The translations under genes were made by a program, and so were the position numbers. A stretch of DNA of 64,000 bases from JBFLVU01 sp037444825 (GTDB lineage: Bacteria; Acidobacteriota; UBA4820; DSQY01): NCBI GenBank assembly GCA_037444825.1, contig JBBILR010000012.1, positions 1 through 64,000 on the forward strand, read 5' to 3'. Shown here piece by piece: positions 7,430 through 16,307 of the stretch. How positions within the stretch are numbered: the first letter of the stretch is position 1; each line of letters begins with the position of its first letter. The notes under the pieces are model-generated. The model was not told the DNA's origin and searched no databases. It worked only from the letters and a program-made list of their open reading frames with translations.

Positions 7430-9271
7430 CTACCCCCGGAGGAGGCGCGCCAGAAGGTCGCTCTTCCGGCCGCCGGCGGTGAGGTAGGCGCCGGGGGCGA
7501 GGCGGCGGATGCCGTCCAGGAGGCTCCGGGCCAGGTCCAGGCCGTAGGCCGCCTGGTCCTCGGGTAAGGGGAGGGCCTCCAGGCGGGCCAGGACTTCGGA
7601 GGGGATCTCCATGCCGGGGACCTCGTTCTGGAAGTACAGGGCCTGGCGGAGGCTCGCCAGGGGAAGGATGCCGGGGAGGATGGCCAGCGGCAGGTCCCGG
7701 ACGCTTTCGAGAAAGCGTTCCACCGCCTCCAGGGAGAAGACCGGCTGGGAAAAGGCGAAGGTGGCCCCGGCGGCGCACCGCTCCTCGAGCTTCCGTCGCT
7801 CCGCCGCCGGATCCCGCGGCGCCAGGCTCACCCCCACCCCCACGGCGAAGCGGGTGGGGGTCCCGATGGGGTTGTCGGAGAAGTCCAGACCTCGGTTGAG
7901 GGAGTCCACGATGCGGACCAGGCCGGTGACGTTCACGTCGTTCACCGACGTGGCGGTGGGGAAGTCCCCCAGGGAGGCGGGGTCCCCCGAGAGGGCGAGG
8001 ATCCCCTCCACGCCCAGGAGCGCGGCCCCCAGAAGTTCCGACTGGAGGCCCAGCAGGTTCCGGTCCCGGCAGGTCATGTGGAGGATGGTGGTGAGGCCCG
8101 TCTCCTGCCGGATGAAGTGGGCCAGGGCCACCGGCGCCACGCGCACGCGGGCCATGGGGTTCTCGGCGAGGTTCACGGCGTCGGCCCCCGCCCCTTTGAG
8201 GAGCCGCGCGGCCTCCACGGCGGGGCGCGCGTCGGGCCCGCGGGGGGGGTCGATCTCGCAGGAGACGACGAAGCGGCGGCCCAGATGGGCGAAGAACCCC
8301 CCGGCTTCCGGCGCTTCCGCCGCCGGCGCGGGGGGCACCTCCTGCACCTCCAGGCGCCCCCCCTCCGCCGGCTGCCGGCGCGCCGGCCGCCGCGCCTTGA
8401 GCAGGCGGGCCAGGGCCGCGATGGTGTCAGGGGTCGTCCCGCAGCACCCCCCCAGGATCTGGACCCCCAGGTCCGCGTACCGCCGGGCGTAGGTGGCCAC
8501 GTACTCGGGGCTCGAGAGGTAGACGATCCGGCCGTCCACCTCGGCGGGGTAGCCGCCGTTGGGCATGGCCGCCAGGGGGAGGTCCACCCGGCGGGCCATC
8601 TCCTCGACGAAGGGAAGGAGGTCCGCCGGCCCCAGGGAGCAGTTCAGCCCCACCGCGTCGGCGCCGGCGGCGGCCAGCCGGAGGAGGCCCTCCACCGCCG
8701 AATCGCCGAAGAAGGTTCTTCCCTCCCTCCCCACGGTGAGGGAGGCGAGGACGGGAAGGTCCGGCGCCTCCTCCCGGCAGGCCTCCAGGAAGAAGAGGGC
8801 CTCCAGGACCGACGACTGGGTTTCCACCACGAAGAGGTCGGGGCCCGCCTCGCAAAGGGCGCGGACCTGCTCCCGGCAGGCCTCCCGGGCCTCCTCCTCG
8901 GTGACCTCCCCGTACGGCCGGAGCATCACCTTGAGAGGGCCCAGGGAGGCGCCCACCCACGCCGGGGAGCCCTGGGCCGCCCGCCGCGCCAGTTCCACGC
9001 CCCGGGCGTTGATCTCCCTCAAGCGGTCCGCGAGGCCGTGGCTCGACAGGTGGAAGCGGTTGGCGCGGAAGGTGTCCGTCGTGAGGATCTGGGCGCCGGC
9101 CCGAAGGTAGTCCCGATGGATCTCCAGGACCCGCTCCGGCTGGACGACCACCGCCGCCTCCACCGGGAGGGACTCCGGAAATCCGCGCGCGCGCAAGAGC
9201 GTCCCCACCGCCCCGTCGGCCACCACCACCGATTCTTGAAGCCAGGCCTTCCACGCCTCCCGGCGGTTCAT
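7430..9271 (-). CDS. Homocysteine S-methyltransferase / methylenetetrahydrofolate reductase fusion
   Basis: A 613-residue bifunctional protein of the YitJ type. Residues about 1-290 form a homocysteine-binding barrel with the zinc ligands in GLNCSLGP and GGCCGTTPD. After an Ala/Pro-rich linker, residues about 325-610 form a MetF-type methylenetetrahydrofolate reductase (FVVSCEIDPPRGPD, ILHMTCRDRN, ILALSGDP, FAFSQPVF). It would make methyltetrahydrofolate and may bind homocysteine. ATG 9271 overlaps the metH stop by four bases and has AAAGGAG upstream. It is the last gene of the methionine operon, so the methyl donor for the adjacent MetH is made from the same transcript. Whether the N-terminal domain is active in its own right is unknown. 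Confidence 0.92.
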   Translation of the reverse strand: MNRREAWKAWLQESVVVADGAVGTLLRARGFPESLPVEAAVVVQPERVLEIHRDYLRAGAQILTTDTFRANRFHLSSHGLADRLREINARGVELARRAAQGSPAWVGASLGPLKVMLRPYGEVTEEEAREACREQVRALCEAGPDLFVVETQSSVLEALFFLEACREEAPDLPVLASLTVGREGRTFFGDSAVEGLLRLAAAGADAVGLNCSLGPADLLPFVEEMARRVDLPLAAMPNGGYPAEVDGRIVYLSSPEYVATYARRYADLGVQILGGCCGTTPDTIAALARLLKARRPARRQPAEGGRLEVQEVPPAPAAEAPEAGGFFAHLGRRFVVSCEIDPPRGPDARPAVEAARLLKGAGADAVNLAENPMARVRVAPVALAHFIRQETGLTTILHMTCRDRNLLGLQSELLGAALLGVEGILALSGDPASLGDFPTATSVNDVNVTGLVRIVDSLNRGLDFSDNPIGTPTRFAVGVGVSLAPRDPAAERRKLEERCAAGATFAFSQPVFSLEAVERFLESVRDLPLAILPGILPLASLRQALYFQNEVPGMEIPSEVLARLEALPLPEDQAAYGLDLARSLLDGIRRLAPGAYLTAGGRKSDLLARLLRG

Positions 9272-12200
9272 GGCGGGGACTCCTTTCCTTCGGGGCTTCC
9301 CTCCCCCTCCTCGGGGTACCGCGCTTCCGGGTGATGGAAGACGATGCCGGCGGTGGTGGCCTCCGGTTCCATCATGTGGCCCTCGGTGAGGGTCACCCCC
9401 AGCCGCTCGGCCCCCAGAAGGCGCAAGAGGACCGCCTGGGCCGAAAGGTCGGGGCAGGAGGGGTAGCCGAAGGCAAAGCGCTCCCCCCGGGGCCGGCCCT
9501 TTTGGGGCCTCGCCGGAAAGCCCCAGGCCTCCCGGATGCGGCCGTGGACCCACTCGGCGGCCGCCTCGGCCAGCTCCAGGGCCAGGGCCTCCAGCAGGTA
9601 GCCCTCCAGGAGCCTCCCCTCCCGGCGGAGGCTCTCCGCCCGTTCCCGGACGCCCTCCCCGGCCGTGGCCACGAAGAGGGCCACCGAGTCCCCCCCGCCC
9701 AGGGCCGCCGGCCGTACGTAGGCGGCGAGGCTGGGCCACCGGCCCGAAGGCGGCGGCAGGTGAAAGGTCACCGCCTCCCCGTCCGGGGGGAAGAGGCGGA
9801 GGAGTTCCCCCTCCGACTCGGCCCGGAAAAACCGAAAGAGCGCCCGGGGCCTCAAAGCCACCGCCTTGACGAGGGCGAGGCACCGCTCTTCCAGCGCCTC
9901 CGCCTTCAGGTCCGCCCCCTCGAGAAGCCTGCGCACCGGGCCGCGGAGCCCCAGGTGGCGGCCCAGCAAGCGCTGGAGGTCCACGTGGGGCCACAGGACC
10001 CGCGGGACGATTTCGGAATAGAGGTGCTCCCCGTCGTCGGGGGGCGGGAGGGCCTCCGCCGGGGCCACGTGGGGGGGCGCCCCGGTGGGCCGGGGAGCCG
10101 CGGGCGCGGGGGCGGCCTTGGGAGCCGGGGCCGGCTCGCGGACCGCTTCCCCCCGGGCGAAGGCGTTCAGGAGGGCGAGCCCCTCCATGGCCGTGGCGGC
10201 GTAGGCCACGGGCCCCCCGTAGGCGGGGGCGATCTCCTCGTCCACGAAGCGCCGGTCCAGGGCGGCCCCTCCCACGAGCAGCAGGGGCTCCCTTACCCCC
10301 GCCTCCTTCAGCGTCCGGGCCGCCGCCGCCATCTCCCAGGCGCTTCGGACCAGAAGCCCGGAGAGCCCCACCGCCAGCGGCCGGTGTTCCCCTGCGGCGG
10401 CCGCGATCCGTTCCGGCGCCACGCGGGTCCCCAGGTCCACCACCCGGTAGCCGTTGTGGGCGAGGATGGTGGACACCAGGTTCTTGCCGATGTCGTGGAC
10501 GTCCCCCCGGACGGTGGCCAGCACCACCGTCCCCCGGGCCGGGACCGGTTCCCCCCCCAGCCGTTTCTCCAACTCCGCGGCGGCTTCCTTCATGACCTCC
10601 GCGGACTGCAGCACCTCGGCGACGATGAGCTCCCCCCGGGCGAAACGGCGCCCCACCTCGTCCATGGCCTCCAGGAGAAGCCCGTTGAGGAGGTCGAGGG
10701 GGGCGGCGCCCCGCTGGAGCAGCTTCTCCAGCGCCCCCTGGAGCCCCCTCCGCGAACCCTCCAGCACGCACCGGCGAACGGTTTCCTCGGGGCTCTCCCG
10801 GGGCGGCGCCGGCCGGCACCGGGGCAGGGCGGCGCCCCGAAAGCGCTCCAGAAAGGCCCGGAGGTCCTCTTCCCCCCCGCGGAAGAGGAGGGCCTCCGCC
10901 AGCCCCCGAAGTTCGGGGTCCAGCCCGGAGGCGGGCTCCAGGGCCTCGGGGTTGGCGATGGCCACGTCGAGGCCCGCCTCCGCCGCCCGGGCGAGGAAGA
11001 CGGCGTGGAGGACCTCCCGGGCGGGCGAGGGCAACCCGTAGCTCACGTTGGAGAGGCCGAGGAGGGTGAGGGAGCGGGGGAACTCCGCCTTGAGGCGGCG
11101 GATGGCCTCCAGCGTCTCCCCCGCCGCCCCGCGGAACTTCCCGTCGCCGGTGGCGCAGGGAAAGACCAGCGGGTCGAAGAAGATCTCCTCGGGCCGCAGG
11201 CCGAGCTCCTCCGTGAGCAGGCCGTAGGCCCGCCGGGCCACCTCCAGCTTCCGGTCGGCGGTGACGGCCATCCCCGAGGGGTGGTCGTCCAGCGTCTGGA
11301 CCACCAGCGAGGCCCCGTACTTCCGCGCCAGGCCCGCCATCCTCCTCAGGCGGCGCCCCCCGTCCTCCAGGTTGGCGGAGTTGAGGAGGCCCCTTCCCGG
11401 ACAGCGCCGGAGGGCCGCCTCCGCCACCTCCGGGTCCGTGGTGTCGATGAGGAGGGGAACCCGAACGCGGGGAAGGAGCGCCTCCAGAAAAGCCTCCATG
11501 TCCTCCTTCTCCCGCCCTCCCGGCTCCTGCAGGCAGACGTCCACGAGGCGGGCCCCCGCCTTCACCTGGTCCCTCGCCACCTCCGCCGCCTCGTCGAGGC
11601 GGCCTTCCCGCAGGCGGCGGCGGAAGGAGCGGCTTCCCAGGACGTTGGTCCGCTCCCCCGCCAGGACGGGGCGGTTCTCCCCGGTGATCTCCAGAAACTC
11701 CGTGCCGGAGAGGAACACGCGGTGGTGGTCGAGGACCCGCCGAGGCGGAAGGCCTTCCAGGGCTTCCCGAAGGGCCCGGATGTGGTCCGGGCCCGTCCCG
11801 CAGCACCCCCCCGCCAGGTTCAGCCAGCCGCGGAGGGCGAAGCGCCTCACGGCTTCCGCGAAGGCCTCGGGGCCGAGGCCGTACCGGCCCTTCCGGTCCG
11901 GAAGGCCGGCGTTGGGGTAGCAGAGGGTCCGGGTGCGGGCCACCCCCGAGAGGGCCCCCAGGGGCCCTTCCAGGACCGAGGGCCCCGTGGAGCAGTTGAG
12001 CCCCACCGCCAGCGGGTCTCCGTGCATCACCGAGGCGTAGAAGGCCTCCACGCTCGAGCCCGCCAGGAGGGCGCCCCCCGGCTCGAGGGTGGCGGAGAGG
12101 ATCACGGGAAGGCGGCGCCCCGCCTCGGCGAAGGCCTCCTGGATCCCCGCCAGGGCCGCCTTGGCGTTCAGGGGGTCCTGGACGGTCTCCACCAGGAGCA

Positions 12201-12678
12201 GGTCCACTCCGCCCTCCAGAAGCCCCAGCGCCTGGATTCGGTAGTGGTCCCGGAGGCCGGCGAAATCCACCCCCGCGGATAGGGTGAGGGACCGGGTGGT
12301 GGGCCCCATGGACCCGGCAACGAAACGGGGCCGACTTGAGGTGGAGTGGGCCCGGCAGGCCTCCCGGGCGATGGCGGCGGCCCGGCGGTTGATCTCGAAG
12401 GCCAGGTCCGAGAGGCCGTACTCCCCCAGGACCAGGGGCGTGGCGCCGAAGGTGTCGGTCTCCACCACGTCGGCTCCGGCCTCGAGGTAGGCGTCGTGGA
12501 CGCGTCGCACCGCCTCCGGCCGGGTCACCACCAGGTGCTCCGTGCAGCCGGCCAGGGCCTCTCCGCCGTAATCCTCCGCGGAAAGGCCCTGGGCCTGGAT
12601 CTGCGTACCCATGGCTCCGTCCAGGATGACGATGCGCTCGGAGAGGAGTTCGAGAAGGTCCGGGCTCCGGTCGTTCAC
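9268..12678 (-). CDS. metH: Cobalamin-dependent methionine synthase
   Basis: A 1136-residue MetH that moves a methyl group from methyltetrahydrofolate to homocysteine through cobalamin. Domains in order: homocysteine barrel (zinc ligands in VGLNCSTGP and GGCCGTGPDH), pterin-binding barrel (from about 325, GERTNVLGSRSFRRRL), cobalamin cap and binding domain with the base-off motif DVHDIGKN near 665, an Ala/Pro linker, and a C-terminal activation domain with FAFGYPSCPDLS and EGHMMEPEATTAG. It is slightly shorter than the roughly 1230-residue E. coli enzyme. The GTG start at 12678 overlaps the asd stop (GTGA) with GGAG six bases upstream. Full four-domain MetH means the cell makes or imports B12. 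Confidence 0.96.
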   Translation of the reverse strand: MNDRSPDLLELLSERIVILDGAMGTQIQAQGLSAEDYGGEALAGCTEHLVVTRPEAVRRVHDAYLEAGADVVETDTFGATPLVLGEYGLSDLAFEINRRAAAIAREACRAHSTSSRPRFVAGSMGPTTRSLTLSAGVDFAGLRDHYRIQALGLLEGGVDLLLVETVQDPLNAKAALAGIQEAFAEAGRRLPVILSATLEPGGALLAGSSVEAFYASVMHGDPLAVGLNCSTGPSVLEGPLGALSGVARTRTLCYPNAGLPDRKGRYGLGPEAFAEAVRRFALRGWLNLAGGCCGTGPDHIRALREALEGLPPRRVLDHHRVFLSGTEFLEITGENRPVLAGERTNVLGSRSFRRRLREGRLDEAAEVARDQVKAGARLVDVCLQEPGGREKEDMEAFLEALLPRVRVPLLIDTTDPEVAEAALRRCPGRGLLNSANLEDGGRRLRRMAGLARKYGASLVVQTLDDHPSGMAVTADRKLEVARRAYGLLTEELGLRPEEIFFDPLVFPCATGDGKFRGAAGETLEAIRRLKAEFPRSLTLLGLSNVSYGLPSPAREVLHAVFLARAAEAGLDVAIANPEALEPASGLDPELRGLAEALLFRGGEEDLRAFLERFRGAALPRCRPAPPRESPEETVRRCVLEGSRRGLQGALEKLLQRGAAPLDLLNGLLLEAMDEVGRRFARGELIVAEVLQSAEVMKEAAAELEKRLGGEPVPARGTVVLATVRGDVHDIGKNLVSTILAHNGYRVVDLGTRVAPERIAAAAGEHRPLAVGLSGLLVRSAWEMAAAARTLKEAGVREPLLLVGGAALDRRFVDEEIAPAYGGPVAYAATAMEGLALLNAFARGEAVREPAPAPKAAPAPAAPRPTGAPPHVAPAEALPPPDDGEHLYSEIVPRVLWPHVDLQRLLGRHLGLRGPVRRLLEGADLKAEALEERCLALVKAVALRPRALFRFFRAESEGELLRLFPPDGEAVTFHLPPPSGRWPSLAAYVRPAALGGGDSVALFVATAGEGVRERAESLRREGRLLEGYLLEALALELAEAAAEWVHGRIREAWGFPARPQKGRPRGERFAFGYPSCPDLSAQAVLLRLLGAERLGVTLTEGHMMEPEATTAGIVFHHPEARYPEEGEGSPEGKESPP

Positions 12679-13808
12679 GGCGCGCTCCGTACGGATGAGG
12701 AGTTTCTTATACCACGCTGGACACCCCCGCGCCCGGAGCTGCCGGCCCGCCCCCCGAGGCGGCCCGTGGCCGCCAGCAGTTCGGCGAGGAGCAGGGTCCC
12801 CCCGGCGGCGCCCCGGACGGTGTTGTGGACCAGGGCCGTGAAGGCCAGGCTCCTGGGCCCCCGAACCCGCAGGCGGCCCACCGTGACGGCCATCCCCCCC
12901 GCGGCGTCCCGGTCGAGGACGGGCTGGGGCCGGTTCTCCTCCGGCCGGAACAGGACGGGCCGCTCCGGAGCGGAGGGGAGTCCGAGGTTCCCCAAGGGAC
13001 TTCGCCAGGCTTCTAGGGCCTTCCGCGCCGCCTCCTCCGAAAGGGGCCGGAGGGTCTCCACCTCCACGCAGAGGAGGTGACCGTCCCGGACGGGAACCCG
13101 GTTGCAGCGGGCGCGCACCTTCCAGGCGGCGGGACGGATCCCTCCATCCTCCAGTGCGCCGAAGATCTTGAGCGGTTCGCTCTCGAGCTTCTCCTCCTCA
13201 CCCCGGATGAAGGGAAGGACGTTGTCCACCAAGTCCAGGGAAGCCACCCCCGGGTACCCCGCCCCCGAAGCCGCCTGGAGGGTGGTCACCCAGACGCGGC
13301 GGAGGCCGAAGGCTCGACGGATCGGTTCCAGGGCCAGGCAGAGCCCGATGGTGGAGCAGTTGGGGTTGGCGGCCACGAAACCTCCGTGGCGGTGGCGTTG
13401 CGAATCGGCCAGGCGGAGGTGGCCCGGGTTGATTTCCGGGACCACCAGGGGGACCTCCGGGTCCATGCGGAGGGCCGAGGCGTTGGAGACCACCGGGAAG
13501 CCCGCCTCGCGGAATCGCGGTTCGACGGCCGCGGCGGCCGCCGTCTCCAGGGCGCTGAAGACCACGTCGGCCTCCACACCTGCGGGTTCGGCCGCCCGAA
13601 GGGGGAGGTCCGGGGCTTCGCAGGCCGTCCAGGCGGCGGAAGGAGCGCCCACCGCCTCCCGGTAGGGCCGCCCCTCGCGCGCGCCGGAGGCGCAGAGGGC
13701 CACCGTGTCGAACCAGGGATGCCGCATCAGGAGCTGGACGATTTTCTGGCCCACCACCCCCGTCGCCCCCAGGACGACGGCTCTATACCGCTTTTTTCCG
13801 AGCGCCAT
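12675..13808 (-). CDS. asd: Aspartate-semialdehyde dehydrogenase
   Basis: A 377-residue enzyme that reduces aspartyl-phosphate to aspartate semialdehyde. The N-terminal nucleotide-binding loop is GATGVVGQKIVQLL and the catalytic Cys is in FVAANPNCSTIGL. The sequence style (AASGAGYPGVASLDL, IRGEEEKLESEPLKIFG) resembles the archaeal/fungal type rather than the E. coli type. The usual end of the family falls near GGTLLLAELLAATGRL; here about 25 extra Ser/Gly/Arg residues follow and run into the metH start. ATG 13808 has GGAGG with a six-base spacer and lies inside the end of the aspartokinase gene (26-bp overlap). Confidence 0.94.
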   Translation of the reverse strand: MALGKKRYRAVVLGATGVVGQKIVQLLMRHPWFDTVALCASGAREGRPYREAVGAPSAAWTACEAPDLPLRAAEPAGVEADVVFSALETAAAAAVEPRFREAGFPVVSNASALRMDPEVPLVVPEINPGHLRLADSQRHRHGGFVAANPNCSTIGLCLALEPIRRAFGLRRVWVTTLQAASGAGYPGVASLDLVDNVLPFIRGEEEKLESEPLKIFGALEDGGIRPAAWKVRARCNRVPVRDGHLLCVEVETLRPLSEEAARKALEAWRSPLGNLGLPSAPERPVLFRPEENRPQPVLDRDAAGGMAVTVGRLRVRGPRSLAFTALVHNTVRGAAGGTLLLAELLAATGRLGGRAGSSGRGGVQRGIRNSSSVRSAP

Positions 13809-15204
13809 GTTCCGCCTCCCGCCGTTGGTCCCTCCGGCCCACCGACCTTCCCCGCTCGAAGAACCGGCGGTGAAGCCGGCGGACGACCCCGGGAAGGGAC
13901 GCCTCGTTCACCAGGAACCCGAAGCAGATGCCCGACCAGCCGAAGGAAACCATGGAGACCCGAGCCGGCCTGGTGGCGTCCATGACCGCGCCCACCAGGC
14001 CCGGGCGGGCCCGCAGGGACTCGCCCACGAGGCAGACGAGGACCTCGCCCTCCCGGTGCGCCACCGATCCCAGGTCCGCCATCTCCCCCAGAGCGGCGTC
14101 CACCGTCGGCCCCTCTTGGAAGGCCATGGCCACGGACACTTCCGAGGTGGCCATGAGGTCCGGCGCGAGGCCGTGGCGGGAGAGAATCCCCGAGAGCCGG
14201 ACCAGAAAGTCCGGGGCCTTGAACATCCTCGGGGTGGAGAGTTGGACCAGGCGCATGGCCTCCTTGTAGGCGATGCTTCTCAGCGGGGCCCGTGAGGGCG
14301 GGACCTCCCGGAGCACGAGCGTGCCTCTGTGGCGTGGCCGGAAGGTGTTCAGGATGCGCACGGGGATGCCCGCGGCCACGGCCGGCTCCAGCGTCTTGGG
14401 GTGAAGGACCCGCGCCCCGAAGAAGGCCAGCTCCGACGCCTCCCGGTAGCTCAGGAGGGGGATGGTCCGGGCCTTCGGCACGAGGGAGGGGTCCGCCGTG
14501 AGAATGCCGTCCACGTCGGTCCAGATCTGGATTTCCTCCGCCCTCAGAGCGGCGCCCACCAGAGAGGCGGTGAAATCGGATCCTCCCCGGCCCAGGGTCG
14601 TGTCCTCTCCCGTTTCGGAGCGGCCCAGAAAACCCGGCAGGACCACCAGGCGCCCGGCCTTCAGCAAGGGAAGGAGCCTGCGCCGGCACCTCCTTCGGGT
14701 GGCCTCCATGCGGGGGGAGGCGGAGCCGTGGACGGAGTCGGTGACCACCACCTCGCGGGCGTCGACCCAGACGGCGGGGAGGCCGCGCTCCCTCAGGGCC
14801 AGGGCCATGACCGCGCTGGATGCCAGCTCTCCCGCTCCGAGAAAGGCGTCCCGGACCAAGGGGGAGAACTCCCCCAGGGCGGCCATGGCGTCGGCCATGG
14901 CGCCCAGGCGGGCGAAGTGGCCCTCCACAATGGAAAGGGCCTCCCGGAGGGCCGAAGCCTCCTTCAGAAGGCCGCGGCACAGCGTTTCGTGGTGGCCCCG
15001 GAGCCCCTCCAGCACCTTGCGGGCGCCGGCGGGGTGGCCCGCCGCGGCCAGGCGGCCCGCCTCCTCCAGCCCGTCGGTGGTGTCCCCGAAGGCCGAGAAG
15101 ACCGCCACCGAGGGCGGGGGGCCGTGGCGCCTCACCAGCGAGGCCACGCGCTCGATGCGCTCCGCCGTACCCACCGAAGAACCCCCGAACTTGAGCACCT
15201 TCAT
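13783..15204 (-). CDS. lysC: Aspartate kinase
   Basis: A 473-residue monofunctional aspartokinase, first step from aspartate to lysine, threonine and methionine. The family signature KFGGSSVGT is at residues 5-13, with GRGGSDFTASL and the WTDVDGILTADP segment in the kinase domain. From about residue 295 two ACT-like regulatory domains follow (LVQLSTPRMFKAPDFLVRLSGIL; EVLVCLVGESL). The C-terminal 25 residues are basic and unusual. ATG 15204 overlaps the metX stop by four bases. Its placement in a SAM-riboswitch operon suggests that this isoform serves methionine synthesis. Symbol lysC is used for the family and implies nothing about lysine feedback. Confidence 0.93.
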   Translation of the reverse strand: MKVLKFGGSSVGTAERIERVASLVRRHGPPPSVAVFSAFGDTTDGLEEAGRLAAAGHPAGARKVLEGLRGHHETLCRGLLKEASALREALSIVEGHFARLGAMADAMAALGEFSPLVRDAFLGAGELASSAVMALALRERGLPAVWVDAREVVVTDSVHGSASPRMEATRRRCRRRLLPLLKAGRLVVLPGFLGRSETGEDTTLGRGGSDFTASLVGAALRAEEIQIWTDVDGILTADPSLVPKARTIPLLSYREASELAFFGARVLHPKTLEPAVAAGIPVRILNTFRPRHRGTLVLREVPPSRAPLRSIAYKEAMRLVQLSTPRMFKAPDFLVRLSGILSRHGLAPDLMATSEVSVAMAFQEGPTVDAALGEMADLGSVAHREGEVLVCLVGESLRARPGLVGAVMDATRPARVSMVSFGWSGICFGFLVNEASLPGVVRRLHRRFFERGRSVGRRDQRREAEHGARKKAV

Positions 15205-16307
15205 GGCGTCTCTCCGAAAAATCGGCGTCTGAGGACGGCGGCCACGGCCTCGGGCTCCGCCAGGAAGGCGTCATGGCCGAAAGGGGAGCGGATTTCCTCG
15301 TACTCGGCCCGCACTCCCGCTTCGCGGAGCCGATCGGCGGTTCGCCGCAGGTCCGGGGCGGGGACGAGGAGATCCTCCTGAACGCCCACCAGGAGGACCT
15401 CGGACCGGATCCGCCGAAAGGCCGCCTCCAGCCCCCCGCGCCCGCGCCCCACGTCGTGGAGGTCCATGGCCGTGAGGAGGGCGAGGTAGGCTTCGGCGTC
15501 GAACCGCGCCACCAGCTTGCGGCCCTGGTGGGCGAGGTAGGACTCCACCTCGAAGGGCGGGAGGAGGGAGACGGGGCCCTCCCCCGGGTCTCCGCGCCTC
15601 CTGCGTCCGAAGCGCGACTCGAAGAGGGCGGGGGTGCGGTAGGAAACCATGGCGATGCGCCGGGCCAGATCCAGCCCCCTCCGAGGGTCCCCCCCCGCCG
15701 CCCCCAGGCGGACGGCCTCGCGTCCCAGGTGGTCGAAGGCCACCATCCAGGCGCCGGCGGCGGCGTCCCCCGCGATGGGGACGGCGGTCCGTATCAAACC
15801 GGGGAACTCCACCGCCATCTCCCAGATGACCATGGCGCCGAGGGAACCGCCTAGGGCGCCCCGAAGGGGAGCCAGCCCCAGGCGCTCCACCAGGAGCGCC
15901 AGGGCCCGGGCCATGTCCCGCGTCGTGAGAACAGGAAAGCGGGAACCGTAGGGCCGGTTCGTCCGCGGGTCCGTGCTCCGAGGCCCGGTGCTCCCGTAGA
16001 GGCTCCCCGGGAGGTTGGCCGAGAGGACGAAGCAGCGGGCGGGATCCACGGCCTTTCCCGGCCCCACCAGGCCCTCCCACCAGCCGGGGCGGGGGTCCTC
16101 GGAGGAGCCGCCGGACGCGGCGTGGGCGTCGCCGGTGAGGGCGTGGACGAGGAGGACGGCTCCGCCCGGGGTCCGGGCCGGATCCCCCCACGTCTCGTAG
16201 GCCAGCTCCAGGACGGGCAGGCGCCCGCCGCACTCCAACCCGAAGGGTCCATCGGAACGGAAAAGGAAGGGCCCGCGGGGGGCTCCTCCGCCGCCGGTGG
16301 TCGTCAT
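15201..16307 (-). CDS. metX: Homoserine O-acetyltransferase
   Basis: A 368-residue alpha/beta hydrolase of the MetX family that acylates homoserine for direct sulfhydrylation. Visible features are the oxyanion region LLVHALTGDAHAA, the nucleophile Ser in GGSLGAMVIWEMA, the acid Asp region VGVQEDLLVPAPD, and the catalytic His in FGHDAFL. The NLPGSLYGSTGP segment is also characteristic. Family members use acetyl- or succinyl-CoA, and sequence alone by eye does not settle which. ATG 16307 overlaps the metY stop by four bases. Paired with MetY it gives a two-step route from homoserine to homocysteine. Confidence 0.94.
   Translation of the reverse strand: MTTTGGGGAPRGPFLFRSDGPFGLECGGRLPVLELAYETWGDPARTPGGAVLLVHALTGDAHAASGGSSEDPRPGWWEGLVGPGKAVDPARCFVLSANLPGSLYGSTGPRSTDPRTNRPYGSRFPVLTTRDMARALALLVERLGLAPLRGALGGSLGAMVIWEMAVEFPGLIRTAVPIAGDAAAGAWMVAFDHLGREAVRLGAAGGDPRRGLDLARRIAMVSYRTPALFESRFGRRRRGDPGEGPVSLLPPFEVESYLAHQGRKLVARFDAEAYLALLTAMDLHDVGRGRGGLEAAFRRIRSEVLLVGVQEDLLVPAPDLRRTADRLREAGVRAEYEEIRSPFGHDAFLAEPEAVAAVLRRRFFGETP

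Noticed and set aside
7430..11806. Very long second open frame covering the metF fusion and part of metH
   Set aside because: In the metH region it translates to Pro/Gly/Arg-rich sequence; only the metF part is real. Long antisense and shifted frames are expected at this GC content.
12675..12750. Frameshift at the end of asd as the cause of its odd C-terminal tail
   Set aside because: The tail stop forms a GTGA overlap with metH, like other junctions in the operon, so the extension is more likely genuine.
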